A stretch of DNA of 64,000 nt from Lunularia cruciata. Lineage: Eukaryota; Streptophyta; Marchantiopsida; Lunulariales; Lunulariaceae. This document shows positions 32,850 through 43,586 of this stretch, one piece after another. The position numbers and the translations under genes are program-made. Position 1 is the stretch's first letter, and the number at the start of each line of letters is the position of its first letter. The DNA is taken from contig OX419755.1 in NCBI GenBank assembly GCA_948567375.1, positions 48,303,001 to 48,367,000 on the forward strand. The letters are read 5' to 3'. The notes under the pieces were generated by a model. That model was not told the DNA's origin. It saw only the letters and a list, made by a program, of their open reading frames with translations, and ran no database searches.

Positions 32850-34644
32850 CTATGCTGTCTGAGCCTTTTCCACCACTTCATCTGTTTTCTTGGCCTCGTC
32901 AATCAAAGATAATAATATTCTCAGCACATCCTTTCGGTTCTCTTCACGAGCCTCATACCTGCCCAATCCAAAGCAAATTCAGACGTTAAACGATAATTAA
33001 TGGCATATCTTCATAAGCTTACTCAAATTAACGTGTTCACTATCATACTATGAGACCCAGCCTCTTGCACATCCCTAAAGAAAGGTGAAGCTGAAGTTTT
33101 GTATCTCCAACATGTACATCACGCTACCGTCTTAACAGTGCGAGACTGCCAGCCAGCCATGGCTAAGCACTACAAGCATATCCCAACCTCGCAGCTCGCA
33201 CTGCCAGACTTGTCTGCTTCAGTTCCACTTTGAAAAGATTTTAATTAGTGTATGCACTATATTTTCATGTCATTCCTCGCTGCTGAACCAGTGATTATGT
33301 GGCTTCTAAATTAAGAGGATGAAAATCTTATTCGGGGACCTTAACCTCATGTTCTTGGCGAAGCAAAGTGGCATGAACTTTGAGCCTCCTTGAGTACCTC
33401 GAAGGCATTTTACTTTCTGAAGACATGAAATATATTGGAAAGAGTACGCAAATTGAGCTAGGCAATGGTGCATCATACCTTTCGCTGACGATCGTTAGCT
33501 CATCCTTGTTGGAGTTATAGCGCTTACCCACCATGGCTAGTAGCCGCTCCATTTCTATAGCAGAAAGCTCTAGCTCCTTCACGTAAACTGATACTTTTAC
33601 CTTACGGTTCGCTGGATGATAGGCTTCTCCTCCAGGACTTAAGACTACTCTTGTTTCCCATCTCAAAATTGGGCCCTCTCCGGGGGGGTCGTTCTTAGGC
33701 GCTCCCTTCTTTGGGTACGCATCCTCTGCAACCACCAACGTAGTTGGTCCTAATTAATGGAACACAAACATCATAGCTGCAGTGCACGCTCGTGTGACAG
33801 AGTAAAGGACTTAAAAGGATGTGAATGTAAACAACATCACTAAATGGAATAAAAATGAGTATTTTCTCCTGCGTTTTGCATTCCTTTGACCTACACCTAT
33901 ACATGTGATCGTTGAAGGGAGTTGGACAATCCACTCTTGGTAGCATGAACTGGACCTAACATAGATAGGTTAACCTCTTTACGCTGACTACCCAATGTGC
34001 TGCAGTGGTGGATCCTTCAAAACGTCAGAAACCTTCACAATTTGTAATCGGGATAGATAATTATAAATGACAAAAAGAAAGGATGAACATGGCCAACTGA
34101 CTACAGAGCTTACCTGAAATCATATCGTAAAAAGTTGGATGACCCATCCATTTCTCGACAATCGGTCGTGTATCATACAGATGCTCTATGCTATTATCGA
34201 TCGGAATCTGCGCCATTTCGTCCTCGAACTCCTGATCATATCTACCGAAACGTTCCTTCTTACTAAGTTTCTTCTTTTTCACCGGATTCTCTGCCGCCGC
34301 TTTGTCCCCATCGGCTGGAAAGAAAATCATATCTCACTACATCAGAAACTACGATAACAAAGTGACCGACTACCAGACAGAGCTTTGCACAACTAGACAC
34401 AGTGATTTCAAATGGCAATTTGGGTGGATGGGCAATGTAGTTAGCAGTAGTAACCTGCGGGTGGGTCGGCACTGGAACCATCTGTGGCAGAAAAATGCCT
34501 TGTAGATCGCCAGACAGACGGAAATGACGATACAGAACTCGTATGAAAAGACTCCCGTCCAGATTCAGGATTCACGCCACCAAAAAATAGCCTGGAAACC
34601 GCACGGGATGGGCGACCAACAATCGCTGCGAACGCCCGCTGCAT
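32850..34644 (-). CDS. Mitochondrial small ribosomal subunit protein mS35, four exons
   Basis: Exons (minus strand) are 34644-34455, 34314-34114, 33749-33479 and 32958-32850. They total 771 bp, or 256 codons plus TAG, with phases consistent at all three junctions. The N-terminus (MQRAFAAIVGRPSRAVSRLF) is Arg-rich and lacks acidic residues early on, fitting a mitochondrial presequence. The C-terminal half matches the MRP-S28/mS35 conserved domain: IVEKWMGHPTFYDM, ILRWETRVVLSPGGEAYHP, VKVSVYVKELELSAIEMERL, then SERYEAREENRKDVLRILLS across the last splice. Exon 3 has a second in-phase acceptor 24 bp downstream (TTGCAG); I chose the upstream one because it restores GPTTLVVAEDAYP as in relatives. 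It is a structural protein of the mitoribosome. A transposon-like element ends 245 bp upstream. Confidence 0.85.
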
Positions 34645-34889
34645 CTCTTCCGGAAATCTAACTCACTCGCCTTCAGTTGACTAAGCGACCTACGCCCAGC
34701 TCATCTCTCTGGATCCTTTCTCAATCATCCCAGGACAGATTTTCTCTCTACTCTTCGGTGGAACTGCAGCGCCTGTGCCGAAATTCTCATCATCCTGTCA
34801 TGGAAAGCCCAAAGCCCTTCTCTGTTTCCCTACTGCTTGCGCCCGAAATTACGGCCTTTACCTTAACTCCTGTTAATAAAGACATTTAC
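34645..34889 (-). promoter_or_regulatory. mS35 upstream region
   Basis: This 245-bp gap between the mS35 start codon and the target-site repeat of the adjacent TIR element must contain the 5' UTR and core promoter. I see no clear TATA box. The small size means the insertion is promoter-proximal. Confidence 0.4.
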
Positions 34890-34902
34890 TGATTTAAGAA
34901 TT

Positions 34903-35025
34903 TGGAAAAAGGCGAACTTGTAGGAAAAACGAAGGATGGAAAGACCCAGTCAAGCCGTACAAGGGAGAGACAATAAAAGTAACATGGGGCTAAGCCCCAA
35001 TAGAGTCTATATGAGAAATCTGCAC
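34903..35025 (+). repeat. Left terminal inverted repeat
   Basis: This pairs with 37730-37849 in inverted orientation with few mismatches and small indels. It contains the palindrome GGGGCTAAGCCCC at 34986-34998. Confidence 0.75.
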
Positions 35026-35214
35026 TACTGCACCTAAGATTGCCGAGCTATGCAAGTCGTTCTGTTTACACACAACTGGAACATCTGAAGAAACATTACC
35101 TAATGTGATTGCTCTCCTATGGATTGCACCAGTCACTGCACTCCGTAGAGCAATGGACATACGCTGTCTAAAAAGTGCTACAAAGTATGAGAGTGAGAGT
35201 GAGAGTGGTACCCC

Positions 35215-37569
35215 CTAACGCCTAATATGATAAGCTCTCATGCACTCCCTGACCAATGTGTCAAATGCCGTGTCCATTGCTCCATATAACTCCAAGGCTA
35301 GAGGAACAAAGAGGTGACCTCGCTGCATGCCCCTATACTTGGAGATGTTGCGACCTGCTCTTGCACTCGCCGCCCATCTTGGAGGATGGGTAATCACTCC
35401 CTCCAAAACTGTATCCCGCGTAGAGTCCGTAACCACGACATCTGCTACTATCACCTGATCATCTCGGACCAAATATAAATCTGCCCTGACACGTGTTGTC
35501 TGCAAGGCATACGAACGCTCCCTCCAAGCCAAGTATCCACTCTCTCGTGCCATAGCAAACACTATGTCTTTAATGGCATCATAGGTAGCTATCCTCTGCC
35601 CTCCAAAAGGACACCGTGTCATGTGGACCGCTATTGCATCTAGTGTAGAGCCACACTCACAAGTGAGTAATGAAGATGAAGATGGGTGGACCAAACCTAA
35701 GCAAAACCTCATCGCTGTAGAGAAAGTAGCTGGTGCGAGTCGAAAAGCCCTAATGCACGGTCGAGCTAGGATCCAAGAGCCTGCACCCTTGCCGGAGCAA
35801 GAGCGTAGACGCACTGTAGTAGCTTGAGGAATGGATGAGTTGACTAAGAGAGAACGTAGCGTATGCTCACACTGTTGCTCCATCAAGGAAGACTATAAAC
35901 CTCTAGTCCAATCTGACAATAATGAAGCAAATAGTGGAAAATCCTCTTGTGCTCGTGGGGATAGACTATCTCTCATCTGCCGCAATAATGTTTGGAGTGA
36001 AAAGGATCCTCCCTCCACCTCTATCACATAAGTCTCCAAAACTAGCAACCACAAAACAAGAGGAAAGTAGGGGTGCCGAGAGAGCCCAACTACCCAAAAG
36101 CGCTATAGGTGCCGTTTCCTCCATAGAAAGCAAGCAAACCCCACCAAATGAGATCGGCAGAGCCGTCTGTCTACATGCCAAATCCCTTGTCACACACTCA
36201 AAGGTCCCTGGTCCAATAATATCACCAAAGACTCCCATAATCCTCCTATCAAATGCTCTCATACGTGATAGGAAGGACAATGAGGCGAGAATTGTACGGA
36301 TGAGGTAGGATGGTCGACAAGCAATATTGGAAGAGAGTATACCAAATACCAACTACGGATCTACTAATAATGGAAGGTCATCTACATGGAGAACATCCTC
36401 TGCAAGGGTAGTGTCTAAGAAGCGTGTGACAAAATCCTCCGATCCTATTGGCACTCCAAGAACACGAAGTCCATATGTGGATGTGATACACCCCTCTGGA
36501 AGCTAAAGGTGGGCAAGGATACCTAAAGGGGACCATGCTCTACACTTTGACACCTTGACTCTCGAGCCTACTAGATGTAGCTTGGTAGTCAAGTAGTCAA
36601 AGGCCTGCCTAATATGATCTACAGTGCATACGATATGTGTATTATTTGCCAAGGAAATACACAACCTAGCATGGCCAAAGTAGTAGATAGGAGAGCTCTA
36701 AAGTGAGCCATGGCAAATAAGGGTCTCCCAAAGGATCTCCCTGACATGTACCAACAATTGACTCCAAGACGGTGACTCCCTCCTATGAACCACCATGCTA
36801 GTAGTAAAAGGAAGCAAGAGAGCCATAAAAAGACCGCACAAAAGGAATGAGACTCACCAAGGATCCACCAACGTCCCTAAGCTCTCTAAAGATGGATGCA
36901 CGTGAGAAGCTATTAAAAGTGTTCTCAACATCCACCTGTAGGATGACCCACTTCGGATGGATATCTAGGAGTGCTCTAATCGACAAAATCTAGCAGCCAC
37001 CTCTTTATACCCCGCACGTCTCCCTCTAGCATAATGAAGATACCATCGAGGAGTAGGAGGAATAGGAACCATGTTAACTCGTCCAAGGGATCACGTGCCA
37101 AACGATCCAGTGGTAAGTGAAAAGCCTGTCTAGCCTCATCATGGAGTGTGCGGGGTAGCCTATGGAATAGACGTGGACATGGAAAACTAGTCTCAAATAA
37201 CCCCAAAATGCAACCCGCCTGAGAAGTTAACCACTCCCACGACTCGATCGATATCACTGGAACGATCAACGAAGGTATAGAAGAAGCATGCGTAATCCAG
37301 AGTGTCAATGCTGTCAATGTGGTCGCTCATCTCACTTAGGTATCCCAAGTGGTCCAATCTTAGTCCTTGTGGATCCTTCCCACATGGGTCTTTACCCCTT
37401 GCGAGGTGAAGCGTCGGTGACACACCGGGCATGGTGTATCCCAACCCACTCTCGACGACCCCACATGGGAAGGTGTAGCCATGGCTAGCACAAGAATAAT
37501 GATAGTAACATATGTCATATCTCCCCATATCTCTCCATATCTGCAAAACCACAACCCTTCACATCCCAA
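35215..37569 (-). pseudogene. Non-LTR retrotransposon relic with C2H2 finger, RT and restriction-like endonuclease
   Basis: Minus-strand order is as follows. A C2H2 finger (CPVCHRRF...HVGRIH) lies at about 37.43-37.36 kb. RT motif A is VDVENTFNS near 36.93 kb. RT motif C reads LANNTHIV, with both catalytic Asp as Asn (36641-36646). RT thumb sequences (LRVLGVPIGS, FGILSSNIACRPSYLIRTI, LPISFGGVCL) cover about 36.48-36.05 kb. The intact run 35886-35215 (223 codons) has a CCHC knuckle-like CECGSTLDAIAVHMTRC, then RADLYLVRDDQVIVADVVVT. The last fits the R-x-D...D-V core of the restriction-like endonuclease of R2-type LINEs. N-terminal zinc finger plus C-terminal endonuclease is the R2/NeSL-like plan. 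Frameshifts and stops separate the parts. Confidence 0.75.
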
Positions 37570-37729
37570 CTCACATAAGAAAACAATCTAAATGGAAATA
37601 ATTGTTTTCAGAGTGCAATGGATGGTGCAATCACAATGTGTGATATTTTTTTATGATCCGGTTTATTTTTTTATGATCCGGTTGTGTAGGCCTTCTAATT
37701 TATATAGCTATGATATATTAGATGCGAAC

Positions 37730-37849
37730 GTGCAAATTTCTCATATAGACTCTATTGGGGCTTAGCCCATGTTAACTTTTTTGTCTCTCCTTTTTACGAC
37801 TTGGTAGGTTTTCCCATCCTTCGATTTTCCTACGCAATCGCCTTCTTCC
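37730..37849 (-). repeat. Right terminal inverted repeat
   Basis: This is the inverted partner of 34903-35025. It shares the central block GGGGCTTAGCCC and the outer CGAAGGATGG (read on the minus strand). Confidence 0.75.
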
Positions 37850-37859
37850 TTGATTTAAT

Positions 37860-38947
37860 TGAATTCTTTCCTAAATTCAAGAATGATCTACTGCCTTCAT
37901 TTGTTAAATTATGTTTCCGATAATACATACATCGCAGAATGAAAGGGATATCAAGATCAAAAGGTAATTTCATGCGTTGGCGTTTGATATTGGAGAAATT
38001 TTATTTCATTCCTCGTTGTTCATATGAGTTTTAATCTGGTTAAGATATTTCCTTGCCTTCCTTCAAGTACTATGAGTTGAGCATGACTCCAACCAACTAT
38101 GGATAATACGGGAAGTTTGACGTGAACGTAAGCATAAGTACATAACCATGAACGTAAGCATACAAGGCTAAATTTAATTAGGTATGCAAACGTTTTAAGT
38201 GTTCAACCCCAAAGGTTCACTTTGTAAATGGAATTTGGAAGATAAGAGAGGTATGTCGTCACCTATTATTCCTCTTACGATACTATTGGGCCTTCGCCTC
38301 ATTTTACCCCTATTCGGCTTGATGGTGTCTTCTCATCCTTCTTGTTCTCTTGCGGTGAAACACTCTACCGTAAACCTTGATTAGGAACAAGGACCGACGG
38401 AATGGAGAACGGTGAACCGGCGATAGAAGGAGTTTCCGTTTCCCAGGATGCACGAGGATACGAGGAAGAGGTCCCAAGAAGGACGTCGACGACGACGACG
38501 ACGGGGAGAGCCTCATTGATCGTCTGGAAGGAAGGAAGGAAGGGAGAAAGGTTAGAACAACGACGAAGAGTTCGTCGCAGCGCAGCGTTAGAGGAGCAGG
38601 AGTACTGGAGAGGGAGAGAGAATTGGAGTGCGAGGGTATGGCAACATCATGAAATGTACAGGAAATCATCAAGGTAGTAAATTTCACGAAAAGCAGGAGG
38701 AACCTTCGATCGGCGAAATCTAGTAGGAGACGGCAGGCAGATCTGGGAAGAATGAGGGGGCAATGTTGGATGGCAGTTTAGTTTGGCTACTGGTGAGGCC
38801 CGAGTCGGCCGATTTTAGAGACCAGTTGAGGAAGCAATCGGATATCGTAAGAACCCTTTCGGTACTGTAGCGGTGGTGCAGGTGACCAGGAGGAGGGAGA
38901 AGAATTCTTAAATTTGAGGTTTAGAGTAGCCGTAGAAACTAGCAGCG
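37860..38947. other. Upstream region of the UNC-50 homologue
   Basis: The first part is AT-rich. From about 38380 the sequence becomes GC-richer, with a short (GAC)n run at 38487-38505 and an open frame of 91 codons at 38402-38677 that has no recognisable domain. This could be a 5' UTR with an upstream ORF or a small unrecognised exon. The UNC-50 start codon follows at 38948. Confidence 0.45.
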
Positions 38948-41900
38948 ATGTTACCTGTTTCTCAGCGCGGCCGCACGGCCTCCAGCTACCGGAACAACTC
39001 TGTGATGCCCCAGTATTTGCGTCGTATTATCAAGGTTGGCTATAAGATCCTGCATCTACTGTATCTTTCCCCTGTGTGTGTCCCGTGCTTTCGCCAGGAG
39101 AATAGCAAATGGCCTTGCTATTAATTGGAAACGCATCTATCAGTTATATCTATCGAGCAGAGCAAGAGCACGGTTGTGAATGTTGTTGTAGCTGGTTATT
39201 GTCTCTGACCGAGATTGCAGTCAAGAACGAAGATCATATTATCTGTCTTTCACTCGACCTTCATGATGTTTCTGCTATCGGCTATCTCAAAATTCACGTC
39301 AAATCCAATCCTACCGAAGTGTTGAGGTTCTCCGTTGAATATCCAACTGCAAACTCGTTAGGGTTGCTTGCAAGAAGTTACTATCTGAGCACTAAAAAAA
39401 TTTGGAAGTAGCAAATAAAGGTGATCAACTGTGTCAAAGAACTTCGATTGAGAGCTTTTTGAACATGAAATATTACTGGTCATAGCAAACACCCTTAAAT
39501 GAAGTCTAAGGATCACTATTTTGGTCGTGTTTTGATTCACTTACTCGTTGGCAACCTGTCGATATGAACAGTTCAATTACTAATTTAGGTGAAGATATTG
39601 TTTGTTAAGTATGCCGAACATTGCAGTTTGCACGGAATAGTGTTTCAGGTAAAGGCGGTGTCTGAAAATACAGACCCCAAGGCAATTTTTCGAAGAAAGA
39701 CAATTTGGGTATTGTATAGTGATTTACATTGGTTCAGGGACGTCTTCTTGTAGATAATCTTACATGTTCCTTAGGCGCTTCCCGCCATGTTTTAGATTTG
39801 CTGTTGGCCGAGTCGAAGTACACATCATTCACATATACCATTTTCCTTCGTAGTAGATTCTGTACCGCTTGACTTTTGATGCTCAAGCTGCGGTTTTAGT
39901 TAAGTAGGTCTAACCGGTTTAACGAGCCATCAGCACGAGCAATAGCAGCAACACAACGTCTTTTCTTGAAGTTCTCTTGATCTCAGCCTCCGAGATTAAT
40001 GTGTGAGTCGTACGCACCGACTGTGTTTTCCGGAAGCGCAGAGGGCAGGGAATTGTGGAATATTTTTGAAAGGCAAGGTTGCCACTTGCTGTCCAATTCA
40101 TGGACCAGTTTTGTTGTTGTGGTTTATTGCAGGTCTCCAAATACAAGGTTTGGTGGTTTGTTCCATCCCATCCTTCAATGTTGCAGCCCAGGCAGCACTT
40201 TAGATCCCATGCCCTTCATCCTCAACTTGCTTTACCATTATAAGGCCAGAGCCTTTACTTTGAGGGTAGGAGCTAAAGAGAGAGGAGGAAACGGAGTATT
40301 TAAAGATTCTTGACCGAGGCATTACTTTTGATGGTCATTTTGGGTGTCCAACCTCTAGTAATGATCGCCATTGTGCGGGTGGGGTGGTGTATTCAGTGGC
40401 AGCAAATGGATATTGAGTACACGTTTTGGCAAATGCTTCATCTTTGCACCTCTCCTAAAGTTGTGTAAGTTCGATCTGCACCTCCCGTAATGTGAGAAGT
40501 CCCCTAACGGAGTCCTGAATTATTATTAAAGAGTCAGTCTGGTGATTGTGATCGATCTTTTCTGCTTCCCGGGTGTTGGAGAGATATTTCACGATAGGAG
40601 GTGGCTGGGGTATCAGTTTCGAAAGTCTTCATGTGACAGTTATGTGGCTTGTCCTTTATATTCTTTGCCGTGCATTGTGGCCGTTACTTACTTGTTTACT
40701 TGTTGATCTACTTGACACCTAGCAGCTATCAACATACCAAGTATCACAAACGTAAGTTCAAGCGTTTTTGTCTTTTACTAGGGTTCAGGAACTTGTTGGT
40801 AGCTCATTTTTCCTTGATCTCTACCCCTTTGGTAAGTTGAGGCTCCCAAGTAGATAGGATTCTACTGACATGAAAGGAAGTACCGCTGGCGGTTCGAGTG
40901 TATGCATCCTTGAAAGCGTGCTGGTTTGGATCTGTGGAATTTCATGTAAACGTTCTGTCCTGCTACCTTTCCTGGAATCGCAATCGTACTTCAGCAGAAT
41001 TGGAGGGAATTAGTGGAATTTTCCGGTCTGGCAGGTAAAGATCAGGTAAACGGCTAAGTTACATGTCTTCCCTCCTGCAGAAACGAAGAACCAGTGGGCG
41101 CGTGATGATCCAGCTTTCGTTGTCATTTGTAGCTTGCTGCTGGCGGTGGCTTCCTCTGCTTATTGCGCAGCGTGAGTTCTTCAAAGAAGTTAACTACCAC
41201 ATGCATTTATTGACCTATGATTACATGGCTGTGTCTATAAGATAACTCGAACGTCAATTATGTAATCTGTTTCATGCAAATGTCTCGCTACCTGGTCCTC
41301 AGGTCCGGTTTTCTGCTTCGTTCTCTTCTTTACTTCAGCCTACTGGTTGCGACTACTGATTTATCTAATCATTAAGATCTTCTCTGTGATCTACAGCTTC
41401 TTTTTCTTCCGCATTCCTTTCCTCTCTTGATACAGGCTGGCTACTTTATCTGAAACTAGGATTGCTAGAAAGTACGGGAGCATCGCAGATTGAATTTCTA
41501 GTTCCAGCCATCTATAGCAACTCTGCAGGAACAGATAACGAGACAGCGGTTTGAAGCTTTGTCACTGCAATGTTGCCTTACCTTATGTGCCAGACAATAA
41601 CCAGAAGGGTACCTTCTGGTCATTGTCTCCAGCCAAACTTGTTTGCTTATACATTTTTCCTCTCCTACTTTCTTCGTTGCTTGCAAGTAGACTTATGAAA
41701 GTCCAGGTCTTAGCAAATTAGTTCTCTGTCCCGGAGTGGTCACGTTAACAGATTGAGCTAAAATTTTAAGGAATCTACTTTTGATTTTGTGATGGTTGCG
41801 TGGACGTACAGGTGAACCCTACCAATTTGAGGATAAGAGATCTTAAGTTACTAGCAATATCATGCTCAAAATATTCTGCTGTTTTTCCCACTTCATCCTT

Positions 41901-43586
41901 CTATTCTAACCTGGTGGAGTGTGTTTCAGGTATGGTGAAAGTGTAGCTGGTGCGGGGTTCACAATCTTATCGGTGGTCTGTGTGCATTTCCTCCTTATAG
42001 GTTTGGCCTTATCCACCTTTTTCTGGTAGGTTATTCTTTCCGCCCCGGTCCTTTGAAGGTTTTAGTGTATGTAGTTTAGAATCTCAATATGCAAACATTT
42101 TAAGACATCTAGATTGTTTTTATCTAAATTAAGCTCGAAGATTGGATTTCAGTTGTCCAAGACTTCCTACCATTTTATACCTGTGGGCGGGCGTATCTTG
42201 ATAGCCTTCATTTTAACTCCTCCTTCTCTGCAGGTTTTTGTCTAATCACTACCTACGCGAGGAAACTGCAGTGCACACTCATGTCGTTGAACAAAAGGTT
42301 GAATGGTAAGTGTTGATTATTTTTTTTTGCATAGCATTTCAAGGCTGAATAAGCCTACAGATTCTGGTAGGTCCAAACGTGGTTTCGTCGCATGCCTAAA
42401 GACGGTTTGGAAGTGGCACGAGGTCCTAACTGCAGTTGATATCTTCGTGTTTGATGATGCTTTGTCCAGGTTGTATGCCTTTGACGTACATTGTAATGCG
42501 TACTTCCCAGTCTTTGTCATTCTCTACGGTAAGTGAGATCACCCATCTTCACCTGTGTTGTGATTTAACAGCACTTTCTGGATTATAGAATTTTATGTGA
42601 GTTCACACTGTCAATAAACGACTTGTTCCAAGTGAAGCAATTTGTCTGGAGGAAGCTGTCTAATTTGTAATTTTGTCTTCTAGCTGCAAGGCGTCTGCGT
42701 AATGATCGATGTGGGCAATGTCAATTGTGGATTGATTGCAGTTCTCCAGTACTTTCTATCACCTCTCCTCCTAGCCCACGGATTTGTGCCAACCTTGCTA
42801 TCAAATCTGTTATACGTGATAGCCTTATGCTACTATCATTACCTCAACTTTCTTGGTTATAATGGTTAGTGCCCTTCCCCTTTTCATGTGATTCTTATCT
42901 TTGCAGTTAGAATTTTGGCGAAACAAGGCTGTTCAGAAGCGCCAAGCTATATCTCTTCACGCGGTTTATTGCAAACAGCAACGTGGTCGACTTTTAGATA
43001 CTTTTTAGAGGGTTGATCACGTTATTTACCAATTCTTTCCTCTTGCAGTCCTTCCCTTTTTGGAGAAGACAACATTCTTTCTATACCCTGTTGCTCTGCT
43101 GATAATCCTCTTCCCTTTTTGTGAGTACCTCCAGAACTTACTGACATCTGGTGAAATTTGTTCTTTCGTATCTGGTATAGGCAATCTTTAGGTGGTCTGT
43201 TTTATCTGATAGGTGTCGGAGATTATGACATCTTCTAGAATCTTATTGTATAGCAGTTGTTCTTAGTATAGAAGGCTTCTGAAGGTGTTTCCTCTCCCTT
43301 GATCACAATCCTCGTTAAGGTGCTTTGAAGCAACTGTTTCATGCATTGAAGCTCCTTCTATAATATCATGGTAGACTTCCAGTCACAGGTCTCCTGTTGG
43401 TGATTTGGCTTGTGTGGATGATATAGTAAATGTGACAAGCTGGCGTTGAGTATCTCTGCTGCAAGGACTTGTTTGTCCCTTTGTTATCATCATTCATTTA
43501 TACTTATTCGGTGTTAATGTTGGTGAGCAGCTGTGTTAGCAGGGTTTAATCCTACGAGATTTGCGCTAGGCCTCTATTTCCGATGA
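38948..43586 (+). CDS. UNC50: UNC-50 / GMH1 family membrane protein, ten exons
   Basis: Exons: 38948-39034, 40397-40464, 40726-40751, 41081-41171, 41930-42025, 42234-42305, 42470-42528, 42742-42864, 43049-43120 and 43531-43586. They sum to 750 bp, or 249 codons plus TGA, with GT-AG borders and matching phases throughout. The protein matches the UNC-50 family along its whole length: MPQYLRRIIKWQQMDIEYTF, YQHTKYHKQTKNQWARDDPA, ICSLLLAVASSAYCAAYGES, YAFDVHCNAYFPVF, LLLAHGFVPTLLSNLLY, FNPTRFALGLYF. Five or so hydrophobic segments indicate a multi-pass protein. Animal UNC-50 and yeast Gmh1 act in the Golgi/ER, in receptor trafficking and with Arf exchange factors; the plant role is inferred. Exon 3 is a 26-bp microexon. 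Intron 1 is 1.36 kb. Length is normal for the family. Confidence 0.95.

Larger units (their letters stand above)
34890..37858. mobile_element. TIR element of Mutator-like type carrying a LINE relic
   Basis: Inverted repeats of about 120 bp flank about 2.7 kb: 34903-35025 and 37730-37849. They share GGCGA, GTAGGAAAA, CGAAGGATGG, GGAGAGACAA and GGCTAAGCCCCAATAGAGTC. Just outside, TGATTTAAG (34890-34898) and TGATTTAAT (37851-37859) form a 9-bp duplication matching at eight positions, as expected of Mutator-like elements. I found no transposase. The interior is mostly a minus-strand non-LTR retrotransposon relic. Either a LINE landed in a non-autonomous Mutator-like element or the element captured it. 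Confidence 0.6.

Noticed and set aside
33328-33478. Read-through of mS35 exon 3 past its donor to a stop at 33328, or a short 66-bp intron within it
   Set aside because: The family C-terminus (YEAREENRKDVLRILLS) is encoded at 32958-32850 and joins in phase to the donor at 33479; the read-through tail has no family similarity.
38402-38677. 91-codon open frame upstream of the UNC-50 homologue
   Set aside because: Open and GC-rich but without a recognised domain; partly driven by a (GAC)n run. Left as possible upstream ORF only.
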